From the NCBI GenBank assembly GCA_023248635.1, contig JAHFED010000017.1:38810-102809 (forward strand): a stretch of DNA of 64,000 nt. Direction: 5' to 3'. The stretch comes from Myxococcales bacterium (GTDB taxonomy: Bacteria > Myxococcota > UBA727 > VGSZ01). A program made the translations under genes and the position numbers. How positions within the stretch are numbered: position 1 is the first letter of the stretch; each line of letters begins with the position of its first letter. The notes under the pieces are model-generated. The model was not told the origin of the DNA, ran no database searches, and saw only the letters and a program-made list of their open reading frames with translations. Of the stretch, positions 43,459-51,847 are shown in pieces.

Positions 43459-45105
43459 ATGGTCCGCCTCGGTCTCTTGGGTCTCGCTGTCGCTGCCGGA
43501 GGATGCACCATCGAGGCAGCGGCTTTTGCCTGCAACGTCGACGGCGATTGCAGCGTCGGCTCCTTCTGTGTCGATGGTGCGTGTCGCGTCGGGGGCGAAG
43601 GAGAGGGCGAAGGGGAAGGGGAGGGCGAGGGCGAAGGGGAAGGGGAAGGGGAAGGGGAAGACGGTGAAGGCGAAGGCGAAGGCGAAGGCGAAGGTGTTTT
43701 CGCGGTCACCGTCTTGCCCGCTGCGGTTGCTCAAAACAGCTCGTTTCAGTTGCAATGGAACTCGAGCGAACCGACGTGCCACGTCGACGAGGGGGAGCCC
43801 GTCGTCTCCGCCGACGTCGTCAACGGCGTGGTGCTCACGGTGGGCGCGGGTCCCCGGACCTTGACTGTGGTCTGCGGCCAGGAACGGGCCACGGTCACCA
43901 TCAATCCCATTTTGCCTCAGACCATCAATGACTCGTGGAAGGAGGACATCGAGCAGACCCTTCCCGAGACGGCTCCGGTGTACCGCGAGTATCGGCTCGA
44001 GCTCGACATCACCGTCGCCGCGGCCAGTCAGCCCGGTGTGGCGGTGCCGCTCGACCTGGCGGCCATCCTCGAGGCCAACGGACTGCCCTCCAACTTTGAG
44101 GGGAACAGCGTCCGAGCGCTCCGGCGCTCGGAGGACAGTGGGGCCAACCGCGACGACGTCGTCGAGTACTTCGACGACAGCGGCCATGGTGGCTTGCTTT
44201 TCTTTGCGATCCCGGATCCCGACGATCCTGGTGTGGATGTCTATTTCACAACGGCAGCAGAAGAACGTCCCCGAGTCTGGGGGACCAGACCCGACGACGA
44301 GGTCAGTGAGTTTCAGATCAGCGTGCACCTTGGCCGGGACTTCAAGTGGAGCGATCAGAAGTCTTCTGATGGGCATCTGGGACCGCGCCTGAGCGTTCGC
44401 GGCCTGCGCCTGGGGGTTGCGGGAGCACCAGCGATGTTGACCAAACTTGAGGGCGTGCCGGAGGAGTTTCGCTTTGAGTCGCTGGCCCAGAGCATTCGTC
44501 GCCGTGCCGTTGGCTCTCTGAGCATCTACGAGACGGTGGCAGCCGGCCCAGGCGGGACGACCCTCCGCGAGTTCGTCATCGTCAACAGCGCTGACAAGAT
44601 GATGCGAGTCGTCACCCGCGTCGAGAGCGGGGACGCCGCCACGGCGGCTGGTCAGCTCTCTCTTTTCTCCGATCTCGATATCGAGGAGAACGACGACATC
44701 GACGACGATGCCGGCGCTATCGATGCGGCCGCGGGCACGGCCGTGCAGTGCAACGGCGTCGAAGAGGTCCGGGTGTGTGCGGCCTGGGCAGCGGTCGCCA
44801 GCCTGCCCGATGGCACACCGGACGTCGCCCTGACCATGGGACAGGTGGACACGCTGTTTGAAAGCTGGGTCGACGGCACCCTCAGTCCACCGGCCTTGGC
44901 CGATCCCGCGGACCTCGCCATGGCCTTCGAGTTCCAGGTCCCAGCGATGGCGCCCCATCAGAGCTTCATGGTGCAGAGCTTGCTGCTCGTGGACGACATT
45001 GAGGAGCCGCTTTCCTCAGCGCTCGCCACCACCCAGGCGCACGCTCAGGCTGCGACCAGCGCCGTCGTCGTGCCCGGCAAGCTCTGGTACCGCCCAGAAC
45101 CCTGA
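43459..45105 (+). CDS. Lipoprotein with Gly-Glu linker
   Basis: 548 residues. Signal peptide with lipobox AAGGC (Cys16); a Cys motif (ACNVDGDCSVGSFCVDGAC) matches the small lipoprotein at 26939. A Gly-Glu linker (GGCGAA-type repeats, 43607-43694) follows, then an Ig-like domain (FAVTVLPAAVAQNSSFQLQW, with VVCGQERATVTINP). The large C-terminal part of about 400 residues is unassigned, beta-rich, with acidic loops and no enzyme motif. Probably surface-exposed. Its 3' end overlaps the convergent M23 peptidase gene by 90 bases, which is unusually long for this window. Confidence 0.72.
   Translation: MVRLGLLGLAVAAGGCTIEAAAFACNVDGDCSVGSFCVDGACRVGGEGEGEGEGEGEGEGEGEGEGEDGEGEGEGEGEGVFAVTVLPAAVAQNSSFQLQWNSSEPTCHVDEGEPVVSADVVNGVVLTVGAGPRTLTVVCGQERATVTINPILPQTINDSWKEDIEQTLPETAPVYREYRLELDITVAAASQPGVAVPLDLAAILEANGLPSNFEGNSVRALRRSEDSGANRDDVVEYFDDSGHGGLLFFAIPDPDDPGVDVYFTTAAEERPRVWGTRPDDEVSEFQISVHLGRDFKWSDQKSSDGHLGPRLSVRGLRLGVAGAPAMLTKLEGVPEEFRFESLAQSIRRRAVGSLSIYETVAAGPGGTTLREFVIVNSADKMMRVVTRVESGDAATAAGQLSLFSDLDIEENDDIDDDAGAIDAAAGTAVQCNGVEEVRVCAAWAAVASLPDGTPDVALTMGQVDTLFESWVDGTLSPPALADPADLAMAFEFQVPAMAPHQSFMVQSLLLVDDIEEPLSSALATTQAHAQAATSAVVVPGKLWYRPEP
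43607..43694 (+). repeat. GA-rich minisatellite coding Gly-Glu
   Basis: Tandem GGCGAA/GGGGAA hexamers, in frame, interrupted once by GACGGT; they encode the linker of the lipoprotein. Confidence 0.85.
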
Positions 45106-46035
45106 GCCCCGCATGGACGCTGGCAGGAGCTCGGCGGCATCGACGGCGCTCTTGCGCGGTGCGGGGCTTGCCTCCCAAGTGCTCGGCCACGACGTCGTCG
45201 GCTGATCGAGCAAGAGGCGCCGCAGCTGCAAGGTGCGGGCTGCGACGCCGTCGACGCGGGCGAGGCCGGGCCAGCGGGCCGCAGCCATGTCGAGGGGACA
45301 GCGCAGGGCATCGCGCAGCTCGAAGTGCAGGTGGGGGCCGGTGACGCGACCGGTCTTGCCCACGACGCCGATCACGTCGCCCCGGCTCAGGCGCTGCCCC
45401 TCGACGACGGCCTGCTGATCGAGGTGCAGGTACTTGGCCTCGGAGCCGTCGTCGTGCCGCACGACCACGAAGCGGCCGGCCGTCCACGAACGCGCGACGC
45501 GGGCGACGCTGCCCGCTTGGACGGAAAAGACGGGCGTGCCGATGGGGGCGGCGTAGTCGGTGCCGGCGTGAAAGCGACGGCGGTGCGAGAGGGGATGCTC
45601 GCGCACACCCACGCGCGAAGAGATGGTCCAGGCGTCGACGGGACTTGCCAGGGTGGTGCCCGCCAGGGTGACGCCGTCGTCGTCGACGAAGACCTCGCAA
45701 CCCAGTCCGCACAAGCCGGGATCGTCGACCTGCGCGAGCAAGGCCGTGAAGGGGCGGCTGTCGACGAAGACGCGGAAGCCGACCAGGCGTTCGCCGTCGC
45801 CGTCGTCTTCCAGCCACAAGGTCAAGGGTGTTCCGGCAGGCAGGGTGGCGATGTCGAAGCGTTCGGCCAGCAGCTCGCGCACCTCGATGGCGCGGCGATC
45901 GCTGTTGCTGGTTTCGAGGCGGCGCACCAAGGGCTGCTGAAAGCGCACATCAACGTGGGGGGGGCGATCCGGGGCCCGCGCCGACGTCGCCGACACCAAG
46001 GTCATCAACACAAGCGGGGTCGCTGTGACGCGCAC
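45016..46035 (-). CDS. M23 family metallopeptidase (peptidoglycan endopeptidase type)
   Basis: 339 residues. N-terminal signal (LVLMTLVSATSARA). A spacer domain of about 120 residues precedes the M23 fold: HPLSHRRRFHAGTDYAAPIGTPV gives the first zinc ligands (H..D), and KTGRVTGPHLHFELRD the HLH motif. These enzymes cut peptide cross-links of peptidoglycan in the periplasm; all expected zinc ligands are present, so it should be active. The last 90 bases overlap the convergent lipoprotein gene; the C-terminal 30 residues coded there look like low-complexity read-through. Confidence 0.88.
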   Translation of the reverse strand: MRVTATPLVLMTLVSATSARAPDRPPHVDVRFQQPLVRRLETSNSDRRAIEVRELLAERFDIATLPAGTPLTLWLEDDGDGERLVGFRVFVDSRPFTALLAQVDDPGLCGLGCEVFVDDDGVTLAGTTLASPVDAWTISSRVGVREHPLSHRRRFHAGTDYAAPIGTPVFSVQAGSVARVARSWTAGRFVVVRHDDGSEAKYLHLDQQAVVEGQRLSRGDVIGVVGKTGRVTGPHLHFELRDALRCPLDMAAARWPGLARVDGVAARTLQLRRLLLDQPTTSWPSTWEASPAPRKSAVDAAELLPASMRGSGFWAVPELAGHDDGAGRSLSVRLGGGER

Positions 46036-46079
46036 CCCGCCATGGTAGTGCGTCGAGCTCAGGTACGTCGGAGGACGGG

Positions 46080-46565
46080 ATGTTCATCGAGGTGTACGAC
46101 GACGACGTACCCGCGGTGGTCTGGCTCTTTTGCGGCCGGTCCAACACCGATGAGGATCACCGGCGCTGGCTCAGCTCGATGCAGCGCTTGGACCCCGTCA
46201 TGGCTGCGCGCCCGCTGCGAGCCGTCGCTTTGTTGATCCTCGACGCCGACAATCCGCCGCCGCCTAAGGAGCAGCGCGAGAGCATCACCACCGTCGCCCG
46301 CGCCATCGTCGGCCACACCCCCCTGGCCGTGGTCACGTCGTCGGCGTTGGCCCGCACCATCATCGCCGGTCTGCACTTGACCCGGGTCGTGCGCTTTCCC
46401 CTCAAGGGCTTCGCTGACGTTGACAGCGCCGTGCGCTGGCTGGGCACGCACAGCGGGTTGCCAGAAGAAGAGGCGGCGCCCGCGCTCCTGCCGCTGGTGG
46501 CCGAAGCGCGGGCGAAGGAAGGGCGACAGCGGGCGTCACCCCAACCATTTCGGCCACGGCGTTAG
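46080..46565 (+). CDS. Unassigned small protein
   Basis: 161 residues. Alpha/beta texture: an initial beta hairpin (MFIEVYDDDVPAVVWLFCG), helix (HRRWLSSMQRL), strand (RAVALLILDADNP), helix (ESITTVARAIVG), strand (PLAVVTSSALA), helix and a final helix RWLGTHSG. This resembles SpoIIAA/STAS-like folds seen in several myxobacterial proteins but has no diagnostic motif. Ends in a basic tail. Its stop codon overlaps that of the convergent DUF4340 gene. Confidence 0.6.
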   Translation: MFIEVYDDDVPAVVWLFCGRSNTDEDHRRWLSSMQRLDPVMAARPLRAVALLILDADNPPPPKEQRESITTVARAIVGHTPLAVVTSSALARTIIAGLHLTRVVRFPLKGFADVDSAVRWLGTHSGLPEEEAAPALLPLVAEARAKEGRQRASPQPFRPRR

Positions 46566-48184
46566 GGGTGAGTCAGACCCTTGTTTTTCAGGCTGGCTTC
46601 GAGCTTCTTTCGGACATCAGGAGGCAGGTTCTCGAGCCCTGACATACCGCCGGCGCCCCCCATCCCCGGCGGAGGGGCCGGCGGCTTCTTGAAGAGCTCG
46701 GTGGGTTTCTCGTAGCGGCTTCGCGTGAATGCATTGACGACGTATACGAGGCCATCAGGGGCTTTCACATAGTACTCGCGGGGCTTGTCGTCGGGCTTGG
46801 GGGGCGGTGAGCCGGCAGCGGGCTCGGCGGGAGGCACGGCCTTGCCGAAGCGCAGGCTCTCCGTCTTGCCCGAGGCCAGCTTGACCTCGATGAGTGGGTC
46901 AGCCCCCCCAGCGTCGGCGACGTCGGCAGCCACCCGCAGCCCCTTGTTGCGCAAGACCCCGCCGATGGCGGCCGGGATCTGCGTGGGGTCGAACTCCGCG
47001 GGAGCGGCCTTTGGTTCGACGAGCTTCCAATCCGAGCCGGCCTTTTCGACGACGACGCGGGTCTTGCCCGAGGTGAAGGTTACGCTCTTCACATCGTCAA
47101 CCTTGGCGGAAAAGAGGGAGAGATCGCGCAGGTCTTCGAGGCCTTTGTCGACGTTCTTCGCGGTGAATTCGGCGAGGAGATAGACCTGCGGGTCGCCGTC
47201 GACGCGCGCGAAGATGCGCTTCTTGTCGTCTTTGGTGCCCAGGTGCAGCACAAGGTCCTTGCCATCTTTGAGGCGGGCGGTGACGACGGTGTGCGGCGCG
47301 CTGAACTCGGCGTCGCCCTTCACGTCGTCGGCGAATTCGGAGGCCCGCAGGGTGGCCACGGAGCCCGCCAGACGGGCCAGGGCACTGTCATCGAGACGAA
47401 AGCCCGTCGGCAGCGTCGCAGGTTCGCTGAGCTTCCACGTCGTCGTCACCCTGGGCTTCGGCGCTTCTTTGGGCTCTTCGCCGGGAGCGGGCTCTGGCGC
47501 CGGCTCTTCTTTGCTCTCTGCGTTGAGGACCAGCTTGCTGCCGTCGGCGCGGGCGATGGTGAGGGCGCTGAAGTCCTCGGCCTTCTTGTCGATGATGGTC
47601 TTCTTGCGCCACTGGGACGCGTCCTTCTTGAGCAAGCTGCCGAGTCGGCCCTTGGCGACGAAGACGTCGTTGCTGCCGCGGGCCCGCACGGTGGTTCCGC
47701 CCCCCTTGGCCGCGCGGCCAAAGACCAGATCGAGGGCCTGACCTTTGGTCGTCGTGATCATCACGCGCGCTCCCTGGTCGTCGTCGATCTCGAAGTCCTT
47801 GAGCTTCTCCTGCTTGTTCGACACGAGGTCGCCGGTGGCGAATTCGCCGATGGCGTCGAGGAGAGGTTTGAGCTGGGCGTCGTCGACGCCTTTCTTGGCG
47901 CCCTTGCCATCAGAGACGACGAAGCCGGGGCCCTCTTTCTGAAGGACCACCACGCCGGGAGGCTTGGGAGCGTCGTTGTCGACGACGGGTCCGTTGGCGT
48001 CGGGCTTCTTTGCCTCCTTCTTGGCGGGGACGGTGATCTCGATCTTCGTCACGGTGTCGGCAGCGATCTTTTCGACCTTGAGCTCTTTGACGCCGACCTT
48101 AGGCTGGCTGTCACGGGTGGCGAACCAAGCCACCAGGAGCACAAGAAAGACGGCGCCGACGACGACGAGCGCATTGCTTTTCAT
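46562..48184 (-). CDS. DUF4340 protein of a gliding-type ABC exporter operon
   Basis: 540 residues from the ATG at 48184. A single N-terminal membrane helix (ALVVVGAVFLVLLVAWFA), then two or three DUF4340 beta repeats in the periplasm (FVVSDGKGAKKGVDDAQLKPLLDAI, KDFEIDDDQGARVMI, SGKTRVVVEKAGSDWKLVEP). DUF4340 proteins regularly accompany GldF/GldG-like ABC-2 transporters. The start overlaps the upstream permease-GldG stop by four bases (ATGA). Pro/Met-rich C-terminal tail. Substrate unknown. Confidence 0.85.
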   Translation of the reverse strand: MKSNALVVVGAVFLVLLVAWFATRDSQPKVGVKELKVEKIAADTVTKIEITVPAKKEAKKPDANGPVVDNDAPKPPGVVVLQKEGPGFVVSDGKGAKKGVDDAQLKPLLDAIGEFATGDLVSNKQEKLKDFEIDDDQGARVMITTTKGQALDLVFGRAAKGGGTTVRARGSNDVFVAKGRLGSLLKKDASQWRKKTIIDKKAEDFSALTIARADGSKLVLNAESKEEPAPEPAPGEEPKEAPKPRVTTTWKLSEPATLPTGFRLDDSALARLAGSVATLRASEFADDVKGDAEFSAPHTVVTARLKDGKDLVLHLGTKDDKKRIFARVDGDPQVYLLAEFTAKNVDKGLEDLRDLSLFSAKVDDVKSVTFTSGKTRVVVEKAGSDWKLVEPKAAPAEFDPTQIPAAIGGVLRNKGLRVAADVADAGGADPLIEVKLASGKTESLRFGKAVPPAEPAAGSPPPKPDDKPREYYVKAPDGLVYVVNAFTRSRYEKPTELFKKPPAPPPGMGGAGGMSGLENLPPDVRKKLEASLKNKGLTHP

Positions 48185-50526
48185 GACATCACCCCACTGG
48201 AGAGCTTCTGCTTCTTCTTCTCGCGCATCTGCCAGCGCACCAGGCCCAGTATGACCAGCAGCGCCGGCACACCCCCTGTGCAACCGAACTTCACCGCGTT
48301 GCGCGTGGCGTCGGAGAGGTCAGGGGCAAAGGGAGCCTCGCCTGCACCGCGGGTGCGCATGGCCAAGAGCTTGGGATCGAGCACCATCCAATCAACGAGG
48401 TTCAAAAAGAGCGCGGCGTTGGGCTGAGCGAGCACCTGCTCGTTCAACATCGTCGACGTGCCGACGACGAAGACGCGGGCTTCTCCCTCTGATTTGCGGT
48501 TGGCGTCGAAGTGCGAGGGCAGCGTGCCCTTGGCGGTGGCGATGAGATCGTAGGGCCCGGTCATGGTGACGTCGGCGGTCTGCCAGTCCCGCTGGGGGGC
48601 GAGGCCTTCGGGCGTCGCGTCCTCGAGCCACGACTTTGGCGACGAACGTCCGAGCACCACGGTGTCGAGACCCTCGATCTTCTTCGTGTACACGGGCACG
48701 ACGAAAGGAAGGGTGAGGCCGACGATGCCGCGGGTGAGCGGGCTCTCGCCCTGCAGCGACTTCAGTGTCGGAATAAATGGATATTGAATGGGGCGCTGAA
48801 TGGTAAAGGGACCGCGCTTTTCAGCGACGCTCAAGTTGGCGCACTCGACGTCGCCGACCAGCTGGGTGCCGAGCTCGATGCCGTAGGAGGCGACCAATTT
48901 GTCAACGTCGTGGGTCACGGCTGTCGGCTGGAAGGTGCGGAGATCGATCTGCGCGCGATCCAAGAAAAAGCCCGCGGCCTTGCCCTTCATGAGGTAATCA
49001 TCAATGGCCTTGAGCTCGCCATCGCTATATGCTGTATTGGGCCCAATCACAAGCAGCGCGTCGACGTCGTCGGGCACCTTGGCTTCAGCGCCTTCGGAGG
49101 CGAGCGTCAGTGGACGCACCTCGTAGTTCTGCTCGAGAGCGCCCTTGATCTTCTGCAGTCCTTCGTCGGGGCTGGGCTCGCCATGGCCCTGCACGACAGC
49201 GAGGACGGGAGTCTTGGTGCGCGTCAGCCGGCGAATGATGGTCGTGAGGTCGTATTCCAACGACGAGGTGTCCTGCACGACGGGCAGCGATTCCTTCTCC
49301 TCGCCGTAGCGGATGGAGATGCCCATGTAGGCGCGCTTGGTCTGCTGTTGGTCGGCCTCGAGAACGCGCACCTCGACGGCTTGGATGCCGAGAGCTTCGA
49401 GGTCTTTTTCGACGGTGGTCTTCTCGCGCACCTGGCGACCGAAGATGTCGCGCTTCACGTCCTTCTTCTTCTCCTTGTCGGTCTCGGTCTCGAGGTCGGC
49501 CTGAGGGTCGACGAAGGAGAAGCTGAGGTTGTCACCGGCGCGGGCCCGGTATTCCTCGAGGAGATCTTTGACGAAGCGCGCATTGTCCGAGAAGGGCGGC
49601 GGCAGATCTTTGGTGAAATAGGCAGTAATGGTAATGGGGGACTCGAGCTTACTCATTGTCTCTTTGGTTGCATCGGACAAGGTAAACATCTTGTCACGGG
49701 TCAGATCCACCCGCAGCGGCATGCGCACCGCAAACAAGTTGACGAACACGAGCACGCCCAGGGTCAGCAAGATGACGGTGCTGCCACGAACGTCGCCGCC
49801 GACGCGCCGGTTGTTGGTCAGCACGCCCGTCGTCATCAGCAAGAAGGCCGCGCTGACGGAGACAAAGAACACCAGGTCACGCCAGTCGATGACACCGCGG
49901 CCGAGGGACTCGAAATGGTAGTAGGCCGAGAGATACTGGCCGACTTCGCCGACGCTCTCTGGCAAAATGATGATGGCAAAGCTGAGCAGCAAGTTGACAG
50001 CACAAGCCACCGTCGCCAGCAAGAACGCAATCACCTGATTTTTGGTCAGCGATGAGAAAAACAAGCCCGTAGCGACGAAGGCCGAGGCCAAGAGCAACGT
50101 GCCGACGTAGCCGCCGACGACGGGGCCCCAATCGAAGCTCTGTCCCGGTGCCGCCAGGGGAGCGATGGCGACGGCGTTGACGACGGAAAAGAGCAGGCCG
50201 ACGCCGATGACGCCGGTGGCCGCCAACCACTTGCCGATGGCGATCTCGTGATCGCGCACGGGCAGGGTCATCAAGAGCTCGAGGGTGCCGGTCTTTTTCT
50301 CCTCGGCGAGCAGGCGCATCGTCAACGCTGGGGCGAGCACGGCGAGGAAGGCCGGCATCCAGTCGAAGAAGGTGCGGTAGCTGGCCCGACCAAACAAGAA
50401 GACGCCGGGGAAGAAGAAGAACTTGATCCCACAGACCAGCAAGAAGACGCCGATGACGATGTAGGCGAGCGGCGACGAGAAGGCGACGCCGAACTCGCGG
50501 CGCGCGATGCCCAGGATGTTCCTCAT
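48181..50526 (-). CDS. Fused ABC-2 permease and GldG-like periplasmic protein
   Basis: 781 residues. The first 260 are a GldF-type permease with six membrane helices and the coupling motif LLAEEKKTGTLELLMTLPV. The protein continues after one more helix (GSTVILLTLGVLVFVNLFAV) into a GldG domain (about residues 285-700): RVDLTRDKMFTLSDATKETM, ITAYFTKDLPPPF, VLAVVQGHGEPSPDEG and DVDALLVIGPNTAYS. It ends with a C-terminal helix and a basic tail (LRWQMREKKKQK-like). In Bacteroidetes GldF and GldG are separate genes. Likely exporter or envelope-machine component driven by the ATPase at 50612. Confidence 0.85.
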   Translation of the reverse strand: MRNILGIARREFGVAFSSPLAYIVIGVFLLVCGIKFFFFPGVFLFGRASYRTFFDWMPAFLAVLAPALTMRLLAEEKKTGTLELLMTLPVRDHEIAIGKWLAATGVIGVGLLFSVVNAVAIAPLAAPGQSFDWGPVVGGYVGTLLLASAFVATGLFFSSLTKNQVIAFLLATVACAVNLLLSFAIIILPESVGEVGQYLSAYYHFESLGRGVIDWRDLVFFVSVSAAFLLMTTGVLTNNRRVGGDVRGSTVILLTLGVLVFVNLFAVRMPLRVDLTRDKMFTLSDATKETMSKLESPITITAYFTKDLPPPFSDNARFVKDLLEEYRARAGDNLSFSFVDPQADLETETDKEKKKDVKRDIFGRQVREKTTVEKDLEALGIQAVEVRVLEADQQQTKRAYMGISIRYGEEKESLPVVQDTSSLEYDLTTIIRRLTRTKTPVLAVVQGHGEPSPDEGLQKIKGALEQNYEVRPLTLASEGAEAKVPDDVDALLVIGPNTAYSDGELKAIDDYLMKGKAAGFFLDRAQIDLRTFQPTAVTHDVDKLVASYGIELGTQLVGDVECANLSVAEKRGPFTIQRPIQYPFIPTLKSLQGESPLTRGIVGLTLPFVVPVYTKKIEGLDTVVLGRSSPKSWLEDATPEGLAPQRDWQTADVTMTGPYDLIATAKGTLPSHFDANRKSEGEARVFVVGTSTMLNEQVLAQPNAALFLNLVDWMVLDPKLLAMRTRGAGEAPFAPDLSDATRNAVKFGCTGGVPALLVILGLVRWQMREKKKQKLSSGVMS

Positions 50527-50536
50527 GACAGCACCT

Positions 50537-50590
50537 CAAGACGAGCGAGCATCTTGCAGTTTTGATGTTCAAGCCGCTGGCGCGTCTTGA
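50537..50590. repeat. R2 repeat pair
   Basis: CAAGACGAGCGAGCATCTTG (50537-50556) next to TTTTGATGTTCAAGC-CGCTGGCG-CGTCTTG in reverse orientation, between the ATPase and permease genes of the exporter operon. Confidence 0.75.
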
Positions 50591-50611
50591 GACTCAGAAA
50601 AAGGGGATTGA

Positions 50612-51583
50612 TCATGACTTTGACGTCGACGGCGACGCCTCGGAGGTCGTGAGCTTGCGGAAGGTCTCTTCAAGACTGACCGAGCGGCGCTCGAGCGAGA
50701 GCAGCAAGAGCTTCTTGTCGACGGCGGCGTCGAAGAGGGCCTCGCGGGGATCGGCGTCACCCTTGGCGCTGATGGTGAACGCCTGGGCATCGCGCTCCGT
50801 CGTCGGTGTCGAGGTGACGTCGGAGACCCCGGGCAAGCCCCGCAACAGCTGCAAGACGCCGTCGCCTTTGACCTCGCCCCGCGCTCTCAAAGTCAGGGCG
50901 ATGGTGGTGCCCTCCGACGACAACGTCGACGGTGGTCCGTCGGCCTTCAAGACGCCGTCGCTGATGATCAGCGCCCGCGAGCAGGTGTGCTGCACCTCGG
51001 GCAAGATGTGCGTCGACATCAAGATGGTCTTCTCGGTGCCAAGCGCCTTGATGAGATTGCGAATCTCGATGACCTGGTTGGGATCGAGGCCCGTGGTGGG
51101 CTCGTCGAGAACGAGGATGTCGGGCTCGTGCAAGATGGCCTGCGCCAGGCCCACGCGTTGGCGATAGCCCTTGCTCAGCTCACCAATGTCCTTGCCTCTC
51201 TTGTCGCCGAGACCGCAGCGCTCCACGGCGGCAGCGATGGCCTTGGGCGTCTTTTCTTTCGACAGGCCCCGCATGTGGGCGACGTAGGCGAGGTACTCCT
51301 CGACCATCATCTCTTCGTACAGCGGGTTGTTCTCGGGGAGATAGCCGATGTGCTTCTTGGCCTCGACCGGGTTCTTCTGCACGTCGATGCCCTTGACCTG
51401 CACGACGCCGGAAGAGGCCTCCAGAAAGCCGGTGAGCACCCGCATCGTCGTCGATTTGCCGGCGCCGTTGGGGCCGAGAAAGCCGACGACCTGTCCCTTG
51501 CCGACGTCGAAGGAGATGCCGCGCACCGCCGGCGTCGCGCCGTAGCTCTTGGTGAGGTTCTCGATGTGAATCATCGCGTCCAT
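50612..51583 (-). CDS. ABC transporter ATPase (GldA-like)
   Basis: 323 residues from the ATG at 51583 (GGAGG seven bases upstream). Walker A GPNGAGKST, Q-loop (IGYLPENNPLYEEM), signature LSKGYRQRVGLAQAI (LSGGQ variant typical of GldA/CcmA), Walker B ILVLDEPTTGLDP, switch His STHILPE. The long C-terminal regulatory domain is common to ABC-2 ATPases. It powers the fused permease-GldG protein encoded 86 bases downstream; R2 repeats lie between. Confidence 0.9.
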   Translation of the reverse strand: MDAMIHIENLTKSYGATPAVRGISFDVGKGQVVGFLGPNGAGKSTTMRVLTGFLEASSGVVQVKGIDVQKNPVEAKKHIGYLPENNPLYEEMMVEEYLAYVAHMRGLSKEKTPKAIAAAVERCGLGDKRGKDIGELSKGYRQRVGLAQAILHEPDILVLDEPTTGLDPNQVIEIRNLIKALGTEKTILMSTHILPEVQHTCSRALIISDGVLKADGPPSTLSSEGTTIALTLRARGEVKGDGVLQLLRGLPGVSDVTSTPTTERDAQAFTISAKGDADPREALFDAAVDKKLLLLSLERRSVSLEETFRKLTTSEASPSTSKS

Positions 51584-51847
51584 GCAGGGCCTCCGTCGCA
51601 GGACTGGAACAACGATCGGCGATCGGCGTCTTGCCCGCGGGCGCACTGAATGCGTCCGTCAAGGCTCGATCGTCAAGGGACTCGCGCGGGCAACCATCGA
51701 CGACGCCTGTTATTCCCGATCACCCCGCAGAATTTTCGGCCCTCGATGAACGTCGGGCGCAAAGGGCGAGGACCTAGGCCTCGAGCGAATCACCTTGTGG
51801 AATCAGGACCTTGGCTAATGGTCGTGGGGCCGGACTAGGCTGATTCC

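Noticed and set aside
51584..51847. Search for a gene or RNA in the divergent gap before the kinase
   Set aside because: No coding pattern, hairpin with T-run, or repeat-family member was found; it most likely holds the two divergent promoters.
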